Below, in pieces: positions 14,011-22,797 of a stretch of DNA of 64,000 bases. This stretch comes from Phycisphaerales bacterium (GTDB lineage Bacteria > Planctomycetota > Phycisphaerae > Phycisphaerales > UBA1924), in assembly GCA_905339235.1 (NCBI GenBank), contig CAJPFG010000028.1, positions 1-64,000 of the forward strand, given 5' to 3'. Made by a program: the position numbers and the translations under genes. Under the pieces are notes generated by a model that was not told where the DNA came from, searched no databases, and saw only the letters and a list, made by a program, of their open reading frames with translations. Numbering within the stretch: position 1 is the stretch's first letter; each line of letters opens with the position of its first letter.

Positions 14011-16998
14011 ATGCGCACCCCGTTTGTTCTCCCGGCTCTGGCCGCGCTCCTCGCCGCCGCGACCGTCTCACCCGCTCAGAACGCGGCACCGCCCGTCGCA
14101 CTGAAGGGCCTGACGTACGACGCGCCGTTCTTCCCGGGGGCGAAGTACAACCCGGCGGTGCCCACGCCCGACAGCGTGCTGAGGTTCCGGCTCGGTGACA
14201 AGGCCGCGACGCACTCCCAGATCGAGGCGGTCATCAAGGCCATCGCCGCCAAGAGCCCGCGCGTCAGGCTCTTCGAGTACGCGAAGACCCACGAGGGGCG
14301 CACGCTCTACTACCTCGCGGTGGGGTCGGAGAAGAACATCCACCGGCTTGACGAACTCAAGAAGGACGCGGCCAAACTCGCCGACCCGCGGCTTGCGACG
14401 GTCGCCGACACGGACGCTCTTGCCCAGACCATGCCCGCGATCGCGTGGATGGCGTACTGCATCCACGGCGACGAGATGTCGGGGTCCGACGCGTCGCTGG
14501 CGCTGCTGTATCACCTGGCCGCGGGGACGGACAAGGATGTCACGGACCTGCTCGACAACGTGCTGGTGCTGATCGATCCGCTGATGAACCCCGACGGGCG
14601 GGATCGCTGCATCACGGGGATCAACCAGAACCGCACGGTCCAGCCCAGCGTGGACGACCAGGGGGTGATCCACGCGCAGGTCTGGCCCAGCGGGCGGATG
14701 AACCACTACCTGTTCGACATGAACCGCGACTGGATCTTCGGCAGCCAGCCGGAGAGCCGCGGGAGGATCAGGGCCGCGGGCGAGTGGAACCCCCACTACT
14801 TCATGGAAAGCCACGAGATGGGCTCGCAGGACACGTTCCTGTTCATGCCGGCGCGGGCGCCGATCAACCCGAACTTCGCGCCGCACATCCGGGAATGGCA
14901 GCGGCAGTTCGCGGCGGATCACGCGCACGCGTTCGATGCCCGCGCGTGGCGGTACTACACCGGCGAGTGGAACGAGGGGTGGTACCCGGGCTATTCGGGG
15001 TCGTGGGGCGCGCTGAACGGGGCGATCGACAACCTGTACGAGCAGGCCAACGTCTCGGTGGATGCGGTACGCCGGCAGGAGGGCACGCTCGAGCCCTACC
15101 GCGAGGGGGTTCACCGGCAGTTGGTGGCGTCGTGGGCCAATCTCTCGACCCTCGCGAAGAACCGGCAGGCCATTCTGAAGGCGTACGTCGAGGATCGGCG
15201 GGGCACGATGGACGCGGGCCGGCCCGGCGCGGCCCGGGCGTTCCTGATCGCCCCCGGCGACAACCCGGCGCGCCTGCGGCGGTTCATCGACCTCATGGCG
15301 CTGCAGCGGATCGAGGTGTTCCGCACCGGCGCCGACACGACGGTTTCCGGGCGAGACTGGCTCGGGCGCGAGTTCAAGGATCGCGTCTTTTCCCCCGGCA
15401 CGCTGGTGATCCCGGCGCGCCAGCCTCTGGGGCGTCTGGCCGCGGCGTTGCTGGAACTGGATCCGCGCATGCCCGAGTCCTTCCTGGTCGAGGAACGGCG
15501 CGAGTTGCTTCGGTTCGGGCGGTCGCGCCTGTACGACATCACCGGATGGAACGTGGCGATGTTCTACGGCCTGGAGGCGTGGGAGGCGGACGTTGCCCTT
15601 CCCGCCGACGCCGCCCGCGTGACCCCCGATTCGGTCGCGCCCCCGCCGGCTACGCCCGAGCCGGCCGATCCGATCGGGGTTTCGCTGGGGAATGACGACG
15701 CGGCGACCTCCGCCGCGGCGCGGCTGATGGAGCGGGGCGTTCGCGTGCGCTGTCTGGACAAGGCCACGGTGTTCGCGGGGACGGCCCTGCCCCGCGGATG
15801 CGTGCTGGTGCTGGCGAAAGACAATCAAGACTTGAATCCCGAGTGGGCCGGGATCGTCTCCGAGGTGGCCGGCGCGTTCGGCGCGACCCGCAGGCCGTTC
15901 GCCGCGGGGCTGGGGGAGGGCGACCTGCCCGACATCGGCGGGGAGCACGTGGTGCTGCTCGAGGCCCCGCGCGTGGCGGTTCTGTCGCGCGATCCGTTCA
16001 GCCCCTATTCCACGGGCGAGATCTGGCACCTGCTGGATCACGAGGTGGGGATGCGGATCGCGCTGCTGAACGCCTCGGACCTGGGCGGGTTTGACCTTCG
16101 GCGGTACAACGTGCTTGTCGTGCCCGACGGCTCGACGCAGGGCTGGAGCGACCACGTCGGGGAGATCCGTTCGTGGGTCGAGGCGGGGGGCACGCTGATC
16201 GCGATTGGCGACAGTGCCGGGGCGTTCGCCAAAGAGGGGGGTATCGGGTCCACGCGGCTGCTCCCGGACATCCTGACGAAACTCGACGACTACCGGGCGG
16301 CGATTGTTCGCGACTATCTCGGCAAGACCGCGGCGGTAAAACCCGACGAGGTGTGGTCCAACACGGTGTCGCCGAAACTGGAGTACCCGTGGACGCTGGG
16401 TGAGTCCGACAAGCCGTCCGACGAAGAGGCCAAGCGCCGCGACCAGTGGCGGGCGATGTTCTCGCCGCAAGGGGCATTCCTGGCGGCGCGGGTCGATGAC
16501 CGGCATTGGTTGACCGCGGGCTGCGCCGAGATCCTGCCGGTGCTGGTGGGCGGCGGCCCGGTGCTGATTCCCAAGTTCGGGGGGAACGCGCCGTTGTTGC
16601 TCGGGGCTTTTGTGGATGCGCCTCCGCCCCCGCCACCGCCCGAGCCGGTTGCCGAGAAACCAGAAAACGGGAGGGCCCCGGGCCCGGACCACGACGACGA
16701 TAAGGACGACGACGAAGACGACGACAAGAAGGACGAGAAGCCCCCGCCGCCGGGCTGGACAATCGCACCGCCCGGGAAGGAACTTCGGCTTCGCATGTCG
16801 GGGCTGCTCTGGCCGGAGGCCGCGGACCGATTGGCGCACTCCGCGTACGTGACGCAGGAGCGGGTGGGGCGTGGGCAGGTGGTGCTGTTCGCGGGTTCGC
16901 CGACGTTTCGGGCGGGGGCGCCGGGAACGACGCGGGTGTTCCTCAACGCGGCGGTGCTGGGGCCGGGGATGGGCGCCTCGCAGCCGATTCGTCCGTAA
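14011..16998 (+). CDS. secreted M14-family zinc carboxypeptidase
   Basis: 995 residues with a Sec signal peptide (cleavage near SPAQN). The M14 zinc-binding pair is HGDE (in AYCIHGDEMSG), followed by LIDPLMNPDGRDR and MNRDWIF as in planctomycete M14 peptidases; NPHYFMESHEMGSQ probably carries the third ligand. The C-terminal half has a class-I glutamine amidotransferase-like fold (YNVLVVPDGSTQGW). Residues about 890-910 are nearly pure Asp/Lys flanked by Pro runs, an odd charged linker. Likely a large periplasmic or exported peptidase. It stands alone with its own promoter region, divergent from kbl. Confidence 0.82.
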   Translation: MRTPFVLPALAALLAAATVSPAQNAAPPVALKGLTYDAPFFPGAKYNPAVPTPDSVLRFRLGDKAATHSQIEAVIKAIAAKSPRVRLFEYAKTHEGRTLYYLAVGSEKNIHRLDELKKDAAKLADPRLATVADTDALAQTMPAIAWMAYCIHGDEMSGSDASLALLYHLAAGTDKDVTDLLDNVLVLIDPLMNPDGRDRCITGINQNRTVQPSVDDQGVIHAQVWPSGRMNHYLFDMNRDWIFGSQPESRGRIRAAGEWNPHYFMESHEMGSQDTFLFMPARAPINPNFAPHIREWQRQFAADHAHAFDARAWRYYTGEWNEGWYPGYSGSWGALNGAIDNLYEQANVSVDAVRRQEGTLEPYREGVHRQLVASWANLSTLAKNRQAILKAYVEDRRGTMDAGRPGAARAFLIAPGDNPARLRRFIDLMALQRIEVFRTGADTTVSGRDWLGREFKDRVFSPGTLVIPARQPLGRLAAALLELDPRMPESFLVEERRELLRFGRSRLYDITGWNVAMFYGLEAWEADVALPADAARVTPDSVAPPPATPEPADPIGVSLGNDDAATSAAARLMERGVRVRCLDKATVFAGTALPRGCVLVLAKDNQDLNPEWAGIVSEVAGAFGATRRPFAAGLGEGDLPDIGGEHVVLLEAPRVAVLSRDPFSPYSTGEIWHLLDHEVGMRIALLNASDLGGFDLRRYNVLVVPDGSTQGWSDHVGEIRSWVEAGGTLIAIGDSAGAFAKEGGIGSTRLLPDILTKLDDYRAAIVRDYLGKTAAVKPDEVWSNTVSPKLEYPWTLGESDKPSDEEAKRRDQWRAMFSPQGAFLAARVDDRHWLTAGCAEILPVLVGGGPVLIPKFGGNAPLLLGAFVDAPPPPPPPEPVAEKPENGRAPGPDHDDDKDDDEDDDKKDEKPPPPGWTIAPPGKELRLRMSGLLWPEAADRLAHSAYVTQERVGRGQVVLFAGSPTFRAGAPGTTRVFLNAAVLGPGMGASQPIRP

Positions 16999-17064
16999 GT
17001 AGATATTTTGGAGGCACTTGCGAAAACTCTGCCGGGTCCCGATGAACTCGCGTGGCGGCCCGTT

Positions 17065-17086
17065 CGTTGATATACTTGTTTCAACG
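17065..17086 (+). promoter_or_regulatory. extended -10 promoter inside an inverted repeat, upstream of yceI-like gene
   Basis: TGA-TATACT (17068-17076) is an extended -10 without a good -35. It lies within CGTTGA-N10-TCAACG (17065-17086), a perfect 6-bp inverted repeat, so a dimeric regulator could occlude it. The leader that follows contains AAAGGAG before ATG 17110. Confidence 0.5.
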
Positions 17087-17109
17087 ACCTTTTTGAAAGG
17101 AGCCTCCCG

Positions 17110-17736
17110 ATGCATCGTCGCACCCGTGCGTGGATCACGTTGACTTCCCTCACCTTGGCCGCGGGCGCCGGATTGGGGGTTCTGGCTGCGCTGCCGGCGG
17201 CGGCCCCCGCCCCGAGCATGGCGAGCGCGGACACCTGGACGGTGGACCCCGTGCACTCGTTCGTGGTGTTCAAGATCAAGCACAGCGGGGCGAGCCACGC
17301 GTACGGGATGATCCATGGCCCGACGGGGTCGTTCTCCATCGACGCCGCGAACCCCGGCGGTTCGAGCATCGAGGTCTCGCTCCAGGCCGAGAAGGTCTCA
17401 ACGGGCAACGACAAGCGCGACCAGCACATCCGCTCCAAGGACTTCTTCAACGCCAAGGAGTTCCCGACGATCACGTTCAAATCAACCTCATTCAAGAGCG
17501 CGGGCGCGGAGCGGTACGAGGTTGCGGGTGACCTCACGTTCCGCGGCCAGACCAAGGCCGTTACCGCGACGCTCACCACGGTGGGCTCGGGCAAGGGCAT
17601 GGGCGGGCCGGTCATGGGCGTTGAAGCGACGTTCACGATCAAGCGGACCGATTTCGGCAACTCGACGTACGTGGCGGAAGGCGGGCTGGGCGATGAGGTG
17701 ACCCTCACGGTCGCGCTCGAGGGCGGCAAGAAGTAA
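17110..17736 (+). CDS. YceI family periplasmic protein
   Basis: 208 residues with a signal peptide ending near SMASA. The mature part has the YceI lipocalin-like pattern: WTVDPVHSFVVFKIKH, GTITG-like SFSIDAANP, KRDQHIRSKDFFNAKEFPTITFKS and GDLTFRGQTKAVT. YceI proteins bind polyisoprenoids in a beta barrel and are often linked to stress. AAAGGAG precedes the start. A hairpin follows the stop. Confidence 0.92.
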   Translation: MHRRTRAWITLTSLTLAAGAGLGVLAALPAAAPAPSMASADTWTVDPVHSFVVFKIKHSGASHAYGMIHGPTGSFSIDAANPGGSSIEVSLQAEKVSTGNDKRDQHIRSKDFFNAKEFPTITFKSTSFKSAGAERYEVAGDLTFRGQTKAVTATLTTVGSGKGMGGPVMGVEATFTIKRTDFGNSTYVAEGGLGDEVTLTVALEGGKK

Positions 17737-17741
17737 TCGAG

Positions 17742-17760
17742 GCCCGGCGCCACGCCGGGC
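17742..17760 (+). terminator. hairpin after yceI-like gene
   Basis: GCCCGGCG (17742-17749), a 3-nt loop and CGCCGGGC (17753-17760): a perfect 8-bp stem just after the stop. There is no T-tract, so it may be an RNA-stabilising or attenuating hairpin rather than a full terminator. Confidence 0.4.
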
Positions 17761-17775
17761 GGATTCGGAGACCCC

Positions 17776-18633
17776 ATGGAATCCATGCAGCGCGCCCTCG
17801 CGTTGGGCATCGCCGCGCCCGTTGCGGCCGCGACGGTGCTTTTCTGGTTGCTCTGGCGGGCCAAGCCCGAGGAGGCGCGGGTTCGGCACGTCGCCACGGC
17901 GATTGGGCTTCCCGTGCTGTTCGCGAGCGCCTGGGTTTTCGGCATCGAGCGGCCGTCGTTCCCGCCCACGTCGGGGGCGGACTGGGTGCTGCCCATAGCG
18001 CTGGCCGGCGGCCTGATCGCGGTGGCGGCGTGTTTCGTACGCGGCGGTGCTGCAGACACGACGTTGTGGATTCTCCGCGCTCTGCTCGTCGCCGGGGGCA
18101 CGGCGATCGTCGCTCGCAATCGGATCGCGAACGGTTGGCCGGCGGCGGAAGCGGCAGCGTGGATCGCGGGAGCCACGGCGGCGGGCCTTGCGGCCTGGTG
18201 GGCGCTGGATCGGGCGGGGCGCGAATCCGGGGGCGCTGCGCCGATCCTTGTCGTGCTCGCGGTCGCGTCTTCGAGCGTGGCCGCGGTGCTCACGGGTCAT
18301 ATTTCGGCGGCGCTGACCCCGGCGGTTCTGTGCGCGGTGATCGGGCCGGCGTTTCTGGTTGCGCTGAGGCGGCCCGCGATCTCGATGGGCCCTGGGATCG
18401 GTTTCGGCGCGGCGTTTCTGGCCGGAAACTGGTTTGCCACGAGCGTCCTGGGCGAGACGCCGTGGTTGAGCAACCTGCTGGCCGCGGTTTCGGTGGTGGC
18501 CGTCGGGGCGACGTCGGGCGGGCGGTTTGCGGGATGGAAGGGCAACCTGCTTCGCGGGGGGATCGTGGCGGCTCCCGGGATCGCGGGCGTCGGATGGGCG
18601 CTGCTGAATCAGCCGGGTCCCGGGGAGTATTGA
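17776..18633 (+). CDS. multi-pass membrane protein of unknown function
   Basis: 285 residues, about eight hydrophobic segments distributed over the whole length (for example ALGIAAPVAAATVLFWLLW, LPIALAGGLIAVAACFV, LSNLLAAVSVVAVGA). No signal peptide, motif or charged catalytic site that I recognise. ATG 17785 is an alternative start. Codon use matches its neighbours. It follows the yceI-like gene by 40 nt and abuts the convergent DNRLRE gene with no spacer. Function unknown. Confidence 0.6.
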   Translation: MESMQRALALGIAAPVAAATVLFWLLWRAKPEEARVRHVATAIGLPVLFASAWVFGIERPSFPPTSGADWVLPIALAGGLIAVAACFVRGGAADTTLWILRALLVAGGTAIVARNRIANGWPAAEAAAWIAGATAAGLAAWWALDRAGRESGGAAPILVVLAVASSSVAAVLTGHISAALTPAVLCAVIGPAFLVALRRPAISMGPGIGFGAAFLAGNWFATSVLGETPWLSNLLAAVSVVAVGATSGGRFAGWKGNLLRGGIVAAPGIAGVGWALLNQPGPGEY

Positions 18634-19374
18634 TCAGCGGCGGCGCCGGGAGGCGAGCACGAGGATTGCCGGCACCAGCATGGCGCCGGCGGGCGCCGGC
18701 ACGGTGTACTCGATCAAGAGCCGCGGGCGCGAAGAGGCCGAGCCGTGCTCGCGCGAGGCGTAGCGGCGAGTGGTGGTGAACGTGCTCTCGTCGCCGATGA
18801 GTTCCCAGCCGAAGTTCGCGGACGGGTTGTCGAGCCAGTCCTGAACGTCGGCGACCAGGGCGGGGTTGGAGGTCCAGGTGTAGGAGGTGAGGGCGCGGCC
18901 GACGGGGCGAGCGGCGCTGGCGGATTCCGCGTGGTCGCCGCCGAGATTGGTCCAGAACTGGCTGTCAAAGTTGGTGTGGGCCCAGGTCACGTCGCCGGGC
19001 TGCGCGGGGGAGCCCTGGCCGCCGGAGTTGCCCGAATGGCTTGGCCCCTCGCTCCAACCGGTAAGAACGCGGTAGAGGGTCTGGGTGGTCTGGGCGGGAG
19101 AACTGGAGTTGGCCTTGGTAAGCGTCAGCGTGAAGTCCACGCGGGTGATTGTGGAGCCGGCGGGGATCGTCGCGAGATCGAACTGAAAGAACGCACGCCG
19201 GGAGAAGCCCACGCCGGCGCCGATGTTGCCCGCGAACACCCCAAGGCCCTTGCCGTTGGCGATGCGGTCGTTCTCCTGGATTATCGTCGCGTCCTTCGAG
19301 ACGACCAGGGTGACGGTGTCGGCCAGAGCACTCGCCGAGCAGAGCGCGGCGGTCAGGATACAGAAACAGCGCAT
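18634..19374 (-). CDS. secreted DNRLRE-domain protein with PEP-CTERM-like tail
   Basis: 246 residues. Start ATG 19374 follows GGGAGAGG at good spacing and opens a clean signal peptide (CILTAALCSASALA). The body is a DNRLRE-type beta sandwich: TIIQENDRIANGKG, RRAFFQFDLATIPAGSTI, LYRVLTGWSEG. The end, PAPAGAMLVPAILVLASRRRR, is a short Pro-rich motif, a hydrophobic stretch and an Arg tail, the layout of PEP-CTERM sorting signals with an atypical motif. It is probably exported and anchored or processed at the envelope. Confidence 0.78.
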   Translation of the reverse strand: MRCFCILTAALCSASALADTVTLVVSKDATIIQENDRIANGKGLGVFAGNIGAGVGFSRRAFFQFDLATIPAGSTITRVDFTLTLTKANSSSPAQTTQTLYRVLTGWSEGPSHSGNSGGQGSPAQPGDVTWAHTNFDSQFWTNLGGDHAESASAARPVGRALTSYTWTSNPALVADVQDWLDNPSANFGWELIGDESTFTTTRRYASREHGSASSRPRLLIEYTVPAPAGAMLVPAILVLASRRRR

Positions 19375-19497
19375 GCGAAGACCTCTCCCGAGGCCGCAAC
19401 GGCCTCGCCCGAAAACGTACATCACGGTCGGGCAAATGCCACAAATCCGGCGGAATAAGCGGCGCAGATTGCCCAGTGTCTCCCGCTGGGTGGGTTT

Positions 19498-20820
19498 TTA
19501 TTCGGGCTTCTCGGCGGGTCTTCCGCCGGTTATCAGGCGGGCTCCGCGATCGAAGAACAGGTAGTCCCACGCCCAGTCGAGCATCACGGCGAGGCGGTTT
19601 CTGAATCCGATGAGAAAGAAGACGTGGAGCAAGGCCCAGAAGACCCAGGCGGTCCAGCCCACGAGTTTCAGGCCCCCGACGTACGCAACCGCGCGAGCCC
19701 GGCCGATGGTCGCCAGCAGGCCCTTGTCGGTGTAGTGAAACTGCGGATAGGGTGTGCCGCGGCGAGCGAGATCGGCGACAATCAGCCCGCCGACGAATCG
19801 CCCCATCTGAATGGCGCCGGGGCACATGCCGGGCACCTGGCACTTGGTCGCGGGGTCAATCACGCGGGCGAGATCCCCGATCACGAAGACATCAGGATGT
19901 CCCGGGATGCTCAGGTCGGGTTCGACGATTACGCGTCCGGCCGCGTCCACGGGTGCGCCCAGCATCGCGCCCAGCGGGGAGGCTCGCACCCCGGCCGCCC
20001 AGAACACGTTGTGAGAGTCGATCCGGCGATCGCCCACGTTGACGCCCTTCGGGTCGATGCTCGTGACACGAGAGCCCAAGAGGACTTCCACGCCCAGTTC
20101 GGTGAGATCTCGCAGGGCCCGGGCCGAGATTTCCGGTGGGAAGCCTCCCGGCAGGACCCGGTCCAGCGCTTCCACGAGAATGACCCGGGTCTCGCTGGTG
20201 TCGATTCGCCGGAAGTCGCGCCGGATCACCGTGCGGGAGATCTCCGAGATGGCGCCGGCCAGTTCCACTCCGGTCGGACCCGCCCCCACCACCACGAACG
20301 TCAGCAGCGCTCGGCGTCGCTGCGGGTCGGGCTCGCGCTCCGCGGCCTCGTAGGCGAGCAGAAACCGCCTGCGGATCTCGAGGGCATCCTCGATCGACTT
20401 GAGCCCGGGGGCGTTGGTCGCCCAGTCGTCGCGTCCGAAGTAGGAGTGTGTTGCGCCGGCGGCGAGGATGAGGTAGTCGTACCGGATCTCGCGGTACGGC
20501 AGGGCGTCCACGATGAGGACGCGGCGGGCGAGATCGACGCCGGTTGCTTCGGCGAGCACCACCTCGACGTTTTTCTGATGACGCAGGATCTTTCGGATTG
20601 GGGCGGCGATCTGGGCGGGGGAGAGCGCGGCCGTGGCGACCTGGTAGAGGAGCGGCTGGAATACGTGATGGTTGCGTCGGTCCACGAGGGTGATCTGGAG
20701 GGGAGCGTGGGCGAGGGCGCGGGCGGCGTTGAGGCCGCCGAAGCCGCCCCCGACGATCACGACCTGTGGTTGCTGGCCGGGCACTCGCGAGAGGGTACGG
20801 GATTCCTGTCGGCTGGGCAT
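19498..20820 (-). CDS. ndh: type II NADH dehydrogenase (NDH-2)
   Basis: 440-residue FAD flavoprotein passing electrons from NADH to quinone without proton pumping. Two Rossmann motifs are seen: VVIVGGGFGGLNAARAL for FAD and VVVGAGPTGVELAGA for NADH. Other marks are NHHVFQPLLYQVATAALSP, FWAAGVRASPL and VIGDLARV. The C-terminus has a hydrophobic amphipathic part (WTAWVFWALLHVFFLIGF) for membrane attachment. Start ATG 20820 is preferred over 20940, which would add 40 unlike residues. Confidence 0.9.
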   Translation of the reverse strand: MPSRQESRTLSRVPGQQPQVVIVGGGFGGLNAARALAHAPLQITLVDRRNHHVFQPLLYQVATAALSPAQIAAPIRKILRHQKNVEVVLAEATGVDLARRVLIVDALPYREIRYDYLILAAGATHSYFGRDDWATNAPGLKSIEDALEIRRRFLLAYEAAEREPDPQRRRALLTFVVVGAGPTGVELAGAISEISRTVIRRDFRRIDTSETRVILVEALDRVLPGGFPPEISARALRDLTELGVEVLLGSRVTSIDPKGVNVGDRRIDSHNVFWAAGVRASPLGAMLGAPVDAAGRVIVEPDLSIPGHPDVFVIGDLARVIDPATKCQVPGMCPGAIQMGRFVGGLIVADLARRGTPYPQFHYTDKGLLATIGRARAVAYVGGLKLVGWTAWVFWALLHVFFLIGFRNRLAVMLDWAWDYLFFDRGARLITGGRPAEKPE

Positions 20821-20862
20821 GGCGGGTGTTTCGCGAGGGGTGCATCTCGTCCGGCTGGCTGG

Positions 20863-20868
20863 TACACT
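20863..20868 (+). promoter_or_regulatory. extended -10, leaderless type
   Basis: TGG-TACACT with its first T 12 nt before ATG 20875, placing +1 at the start codon. Confidence 0.55.
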
Positions 20869-20874
20869 TGGCGC

Positions 20875-21117
20875 ATGCTTTGGGGATTGTGGACGCACAA
20901 ACGCGTGCTCGGCGCCGGCGAGGTTTTTCGCCGTCAGCACTCGCTCTGGCTTACTCGCGCGTTCAAGAGCGGGCGCGAGTATCCGCGGATCCCGGTGCGG
21001 GCGATCGCGACCGGCGGCTGGACGCGTCTGATGGCCCGTCCGGGCGGACCGGCGCTGGCGGAGCGCTGGTGGTCGTGCGCGCTCGATCGCGTGGACGACT
21101 CGGACCTTGACGATTGA
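20875..21117 (+). CDS. small basic protein, unknown
   Basis: 80 residues, rich in Arg, Trp and Leu (MLWGLWTHKRVLGAGEVF, WLTRAFKSGREYPRIP). No known domain. Support for it being real: an extended -10 exactly 12 nt upstream, codon bias like its neighbours, an orderly length, and close spacing (32 nt) to the next gene. It is probably leaderless. The same frame is open far upstream on the strand opposite ndh, but that part is spurious. Confidence 0.55.
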   Translation: MLWGLWTHKRVLGAGEVFRRQHSLWLTRAFKSGREYPRIPVRAIATGGWTRLMARPGGPALAERWWSCALDRVDDSDLDD

Positions 21118-21149
21118 ACCCCGATCGCGGGCAACGCAGGATCAACACG

Positions 21150-22043
21150 ATGGGCGAACTACCCGCGACGAGTGCCGAGACCGTCTCATCCCGGATTTCA
21201 CGCAAGTGGACCGTCAAGATGGTCCTCATCGCCCTGGGCCTGATCGCCTTCGGGCTGTGGGGGCTGTACGACGCGACGGTGGCGTACCCACGTCGCGGCT
21301 CGCGCGCGTCGGAGTTCCTTGAACTTCAGTACATGCAGCAGTATTCCCAACTCCGCCCGCCGCTGGACCGGCGGGCGGGCATCGACGACCCGCGCGCGGA
21401 ACTCACGCGCCTGCGCCTGAAGGAACAGACTTCCGGAGGCGACTCGGTCGATCGCGCGTGCCTGCAGTGGCTCGAGTCGCTGAAGTTAATCGGGCGCCTC
21501 GACGCGTCAACGGCCACCACGATCCCCCGCACCGACTTCCGGGGCGACATGGTGCCCGACGCGAATCTGCGATTCAAGGATCTGACCACAAAGTTCACCT
21601 CAAGCCAAGGCGGCAAGATCGAGGCCCCGAGTCCGCTCTCGCCGTGGGATATCCCGGTTCAGTGGTTGATCACCGTGGCGGGGCTGGGCACCGGCGCGTG
21701 GATTGTGCTGCTCATTCTCCGCGTGCGAGCCAGATCGTTCTCGTTCGAGCCGGCCTCGATGCGGCTGACCTTGCCCGGCGGGGCTTCCATCGTTCCGGCG
21801 GACATCGAGGACTTCGACAAGCGGCGCTGGCACAAGTTTTACGTCACGCTGCGGATCAAGCCCTCGCACGCCCAACTCGGCGGACGGGCTGTCGAACTCG
21901 ACCTGCTCCGGTATGAACCGGTCGAGGAGTGGGTGCTCGCGATGGAACGTGCGGCGTTCCCGGACCGTGCAGAATCCGAAAACGAGCCGGACGAGCCCGC
22001 CGGCGAAGAGGCCGTGACGAGCCCACCCGGCCCTCTCGTCTGA
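21150..22043 (+). CDS. two-helix membrane protein, unknown
   Basis: 297 residues. One membrane helix near residues 25-42 and a second near residues 172-192 (IPVQWLITVAGLGTGAWIVLLIL) enclose an extracytoplasmic domain of about 125 residues. A cytoplasmic C-terminal domain follows (FDKRRWHKFYVTLRI), PH-like in pattern, and an acidic tail. AGGA precedes ATG 21150; a TTG at 21114 overlapping the upstream stop is an alternative. No family recognised. Likely co-expressed with the small gene upstream and the DUF456 gene downstream. Confidence 0.65.
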   Translation: MGELPATSAETVSSRISRKWTVKMVLIALGLIAFGLWGLYDATVAYPRRGSRASEFLELQYMQQYSQLRPPLDRRAGIDDPRAELTRLRLKEQTSGGDSVDRACLQWLESLKLIGRLDASTATTIPRTDFRGDMVPDANLRFKDLTTKFTSSQGGKIEAPSPLSPWDIPVQWLITVAGLGTGAWIVLLILRVRARSFSFEPASMRLTLPGGASIVPADIEDFDKRRWHKFYVTLRIKPSHAQLGGRAVELDLLRYEPVEEWVLAMERAAFPDRAESENEPDEPAGEEAVTSPPGPLV

Positions 22044-22099
22044 CGGGCGCTCACAAACCCCGGCGTGTCGTTTCCCGAACAACACGACGAGGAGGTGTC

Positions 22100-22630
22100 T
22101 TGCCCAACCTTGACTGGTCGCAACTCGCCGGCGTCGGAGTGCTCGTGGTGGCGTCGTTGGCGGGGGTCGTGCTCACGGTGCTCACCCTGCCGGGGGTCTG
22201 GCTTACGGTGCTGGCCGCCATCGGGGTGCGGATCTGGCACCCGGAACTGGTTCCGTGGTGGGTGTTGATCGTGCTCCTGGTGATGGCGATTGTGGCGGAA
22301 CTCATCGAGTTTGGCGCCTCGGCGATGGGCGCATCGAAGGCCGGTGCTTCGCGGCGAGGGGCCATCGGGGCCGTCGTCGGGTCGTTCGTTGGCGCGATCG
22401 GCGGCACGCTGATCCCGCCTTTTCCGGTGGGAACCATTCTGGGAGGGGTTGTCGGGGCGGCCGCGGGAACCCTGATCGCCGAGCGTCACTCGAACCGAAC
22501 CTGGACGGACGCGGGCAAGGCGGCGGGCGGGGCCGCGGCGGGCAGATTCGTGGCTACGCTGGCCAAGACGGCGGTGGCGGGGATCATGGGAGCGACGGCC
22601 TCGATTTCCGCGGCGTTCTTCGCGATGTAA
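22100..22630 (+). CDS. DUF456 family membrane protein
   Basis: 176 residues with four hydrophobic segments. LTLPGVWLTVLAAIGVRIW and VAELIEFGASAMGASKAGASRRGAIGAVVGSFVGAIGG fit DUF456, glycine-zipper-rich membrane proteins of unknown function. The start is TTG at 22100, fixed by a strong AGGAGGTG just upstream; no ATG or GTG lies nearby in frame. Frame-coupled downstream of the two-helix membrane protein. Confidence 0.75.
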   Translation: MPNLDWSQLAGVGVLVVASLAGVVLTVLTLPGVWLTVLAAIGVRIWHPELVPWWVLIVLLVMAIVAELIEFGASAMGASKAGASRRGAIGAVVGSFVGAIGGTLIPPFPVGTILGGVVGAAAGTLIAERHSNRTWTDAGKAAGGAAAGRFVATLAKTAVAGIMGATASISAAFFAM

Positions 22631-22797
22631 GGCCCCCGTGTGGAACCTCGGGCAAGAAAGTCGCGCAAAGTTGTCCACGGGGCGGGCAGAAAACCCGTCC
22701 GGTAAGTATTCTGAGTGCTTCACATGGACGTGTCGTCGGACCGATGGTCTGCGTTAGAGTGCCTCCGGTCCAACGCCAAAGCACGAAGCGGGGAGAC
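22631..22797. other. intergenic region upstream of phoH-like gene
   Basis: 167 nt without a gene. TATTCT and TAGAGT (22755-22760) are possible -10 elements, and GGGGAG lies just before ATG 22798. TTGTCCACG at 22671-22679 is one mismatch-rich relative of a DnaA box and probably chance. Confidence 0.3.

Noticed and set aside
14068..17316. Very long minus-strand open frame opposite the M14 peptidase
   Set aside because: His/Arg/Pro-rich antisense frame caused by third-position GC; the plus-strand protein has clear M14 motifs and a signal peptide.
16314..18293. Long minus-strand frame opposite the peptidase end, yceI-like gene and membrane gene
   Set aside because: Crosses three real genes and two intergenic regions; Ser/Pro-rich and motif-free.
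22671..22679. TTGTCCACG as a DnaA box upstream of phoH
   Set aside because: Two mismatches to TTATNCACA and isolated; expected by chance in this base composition.
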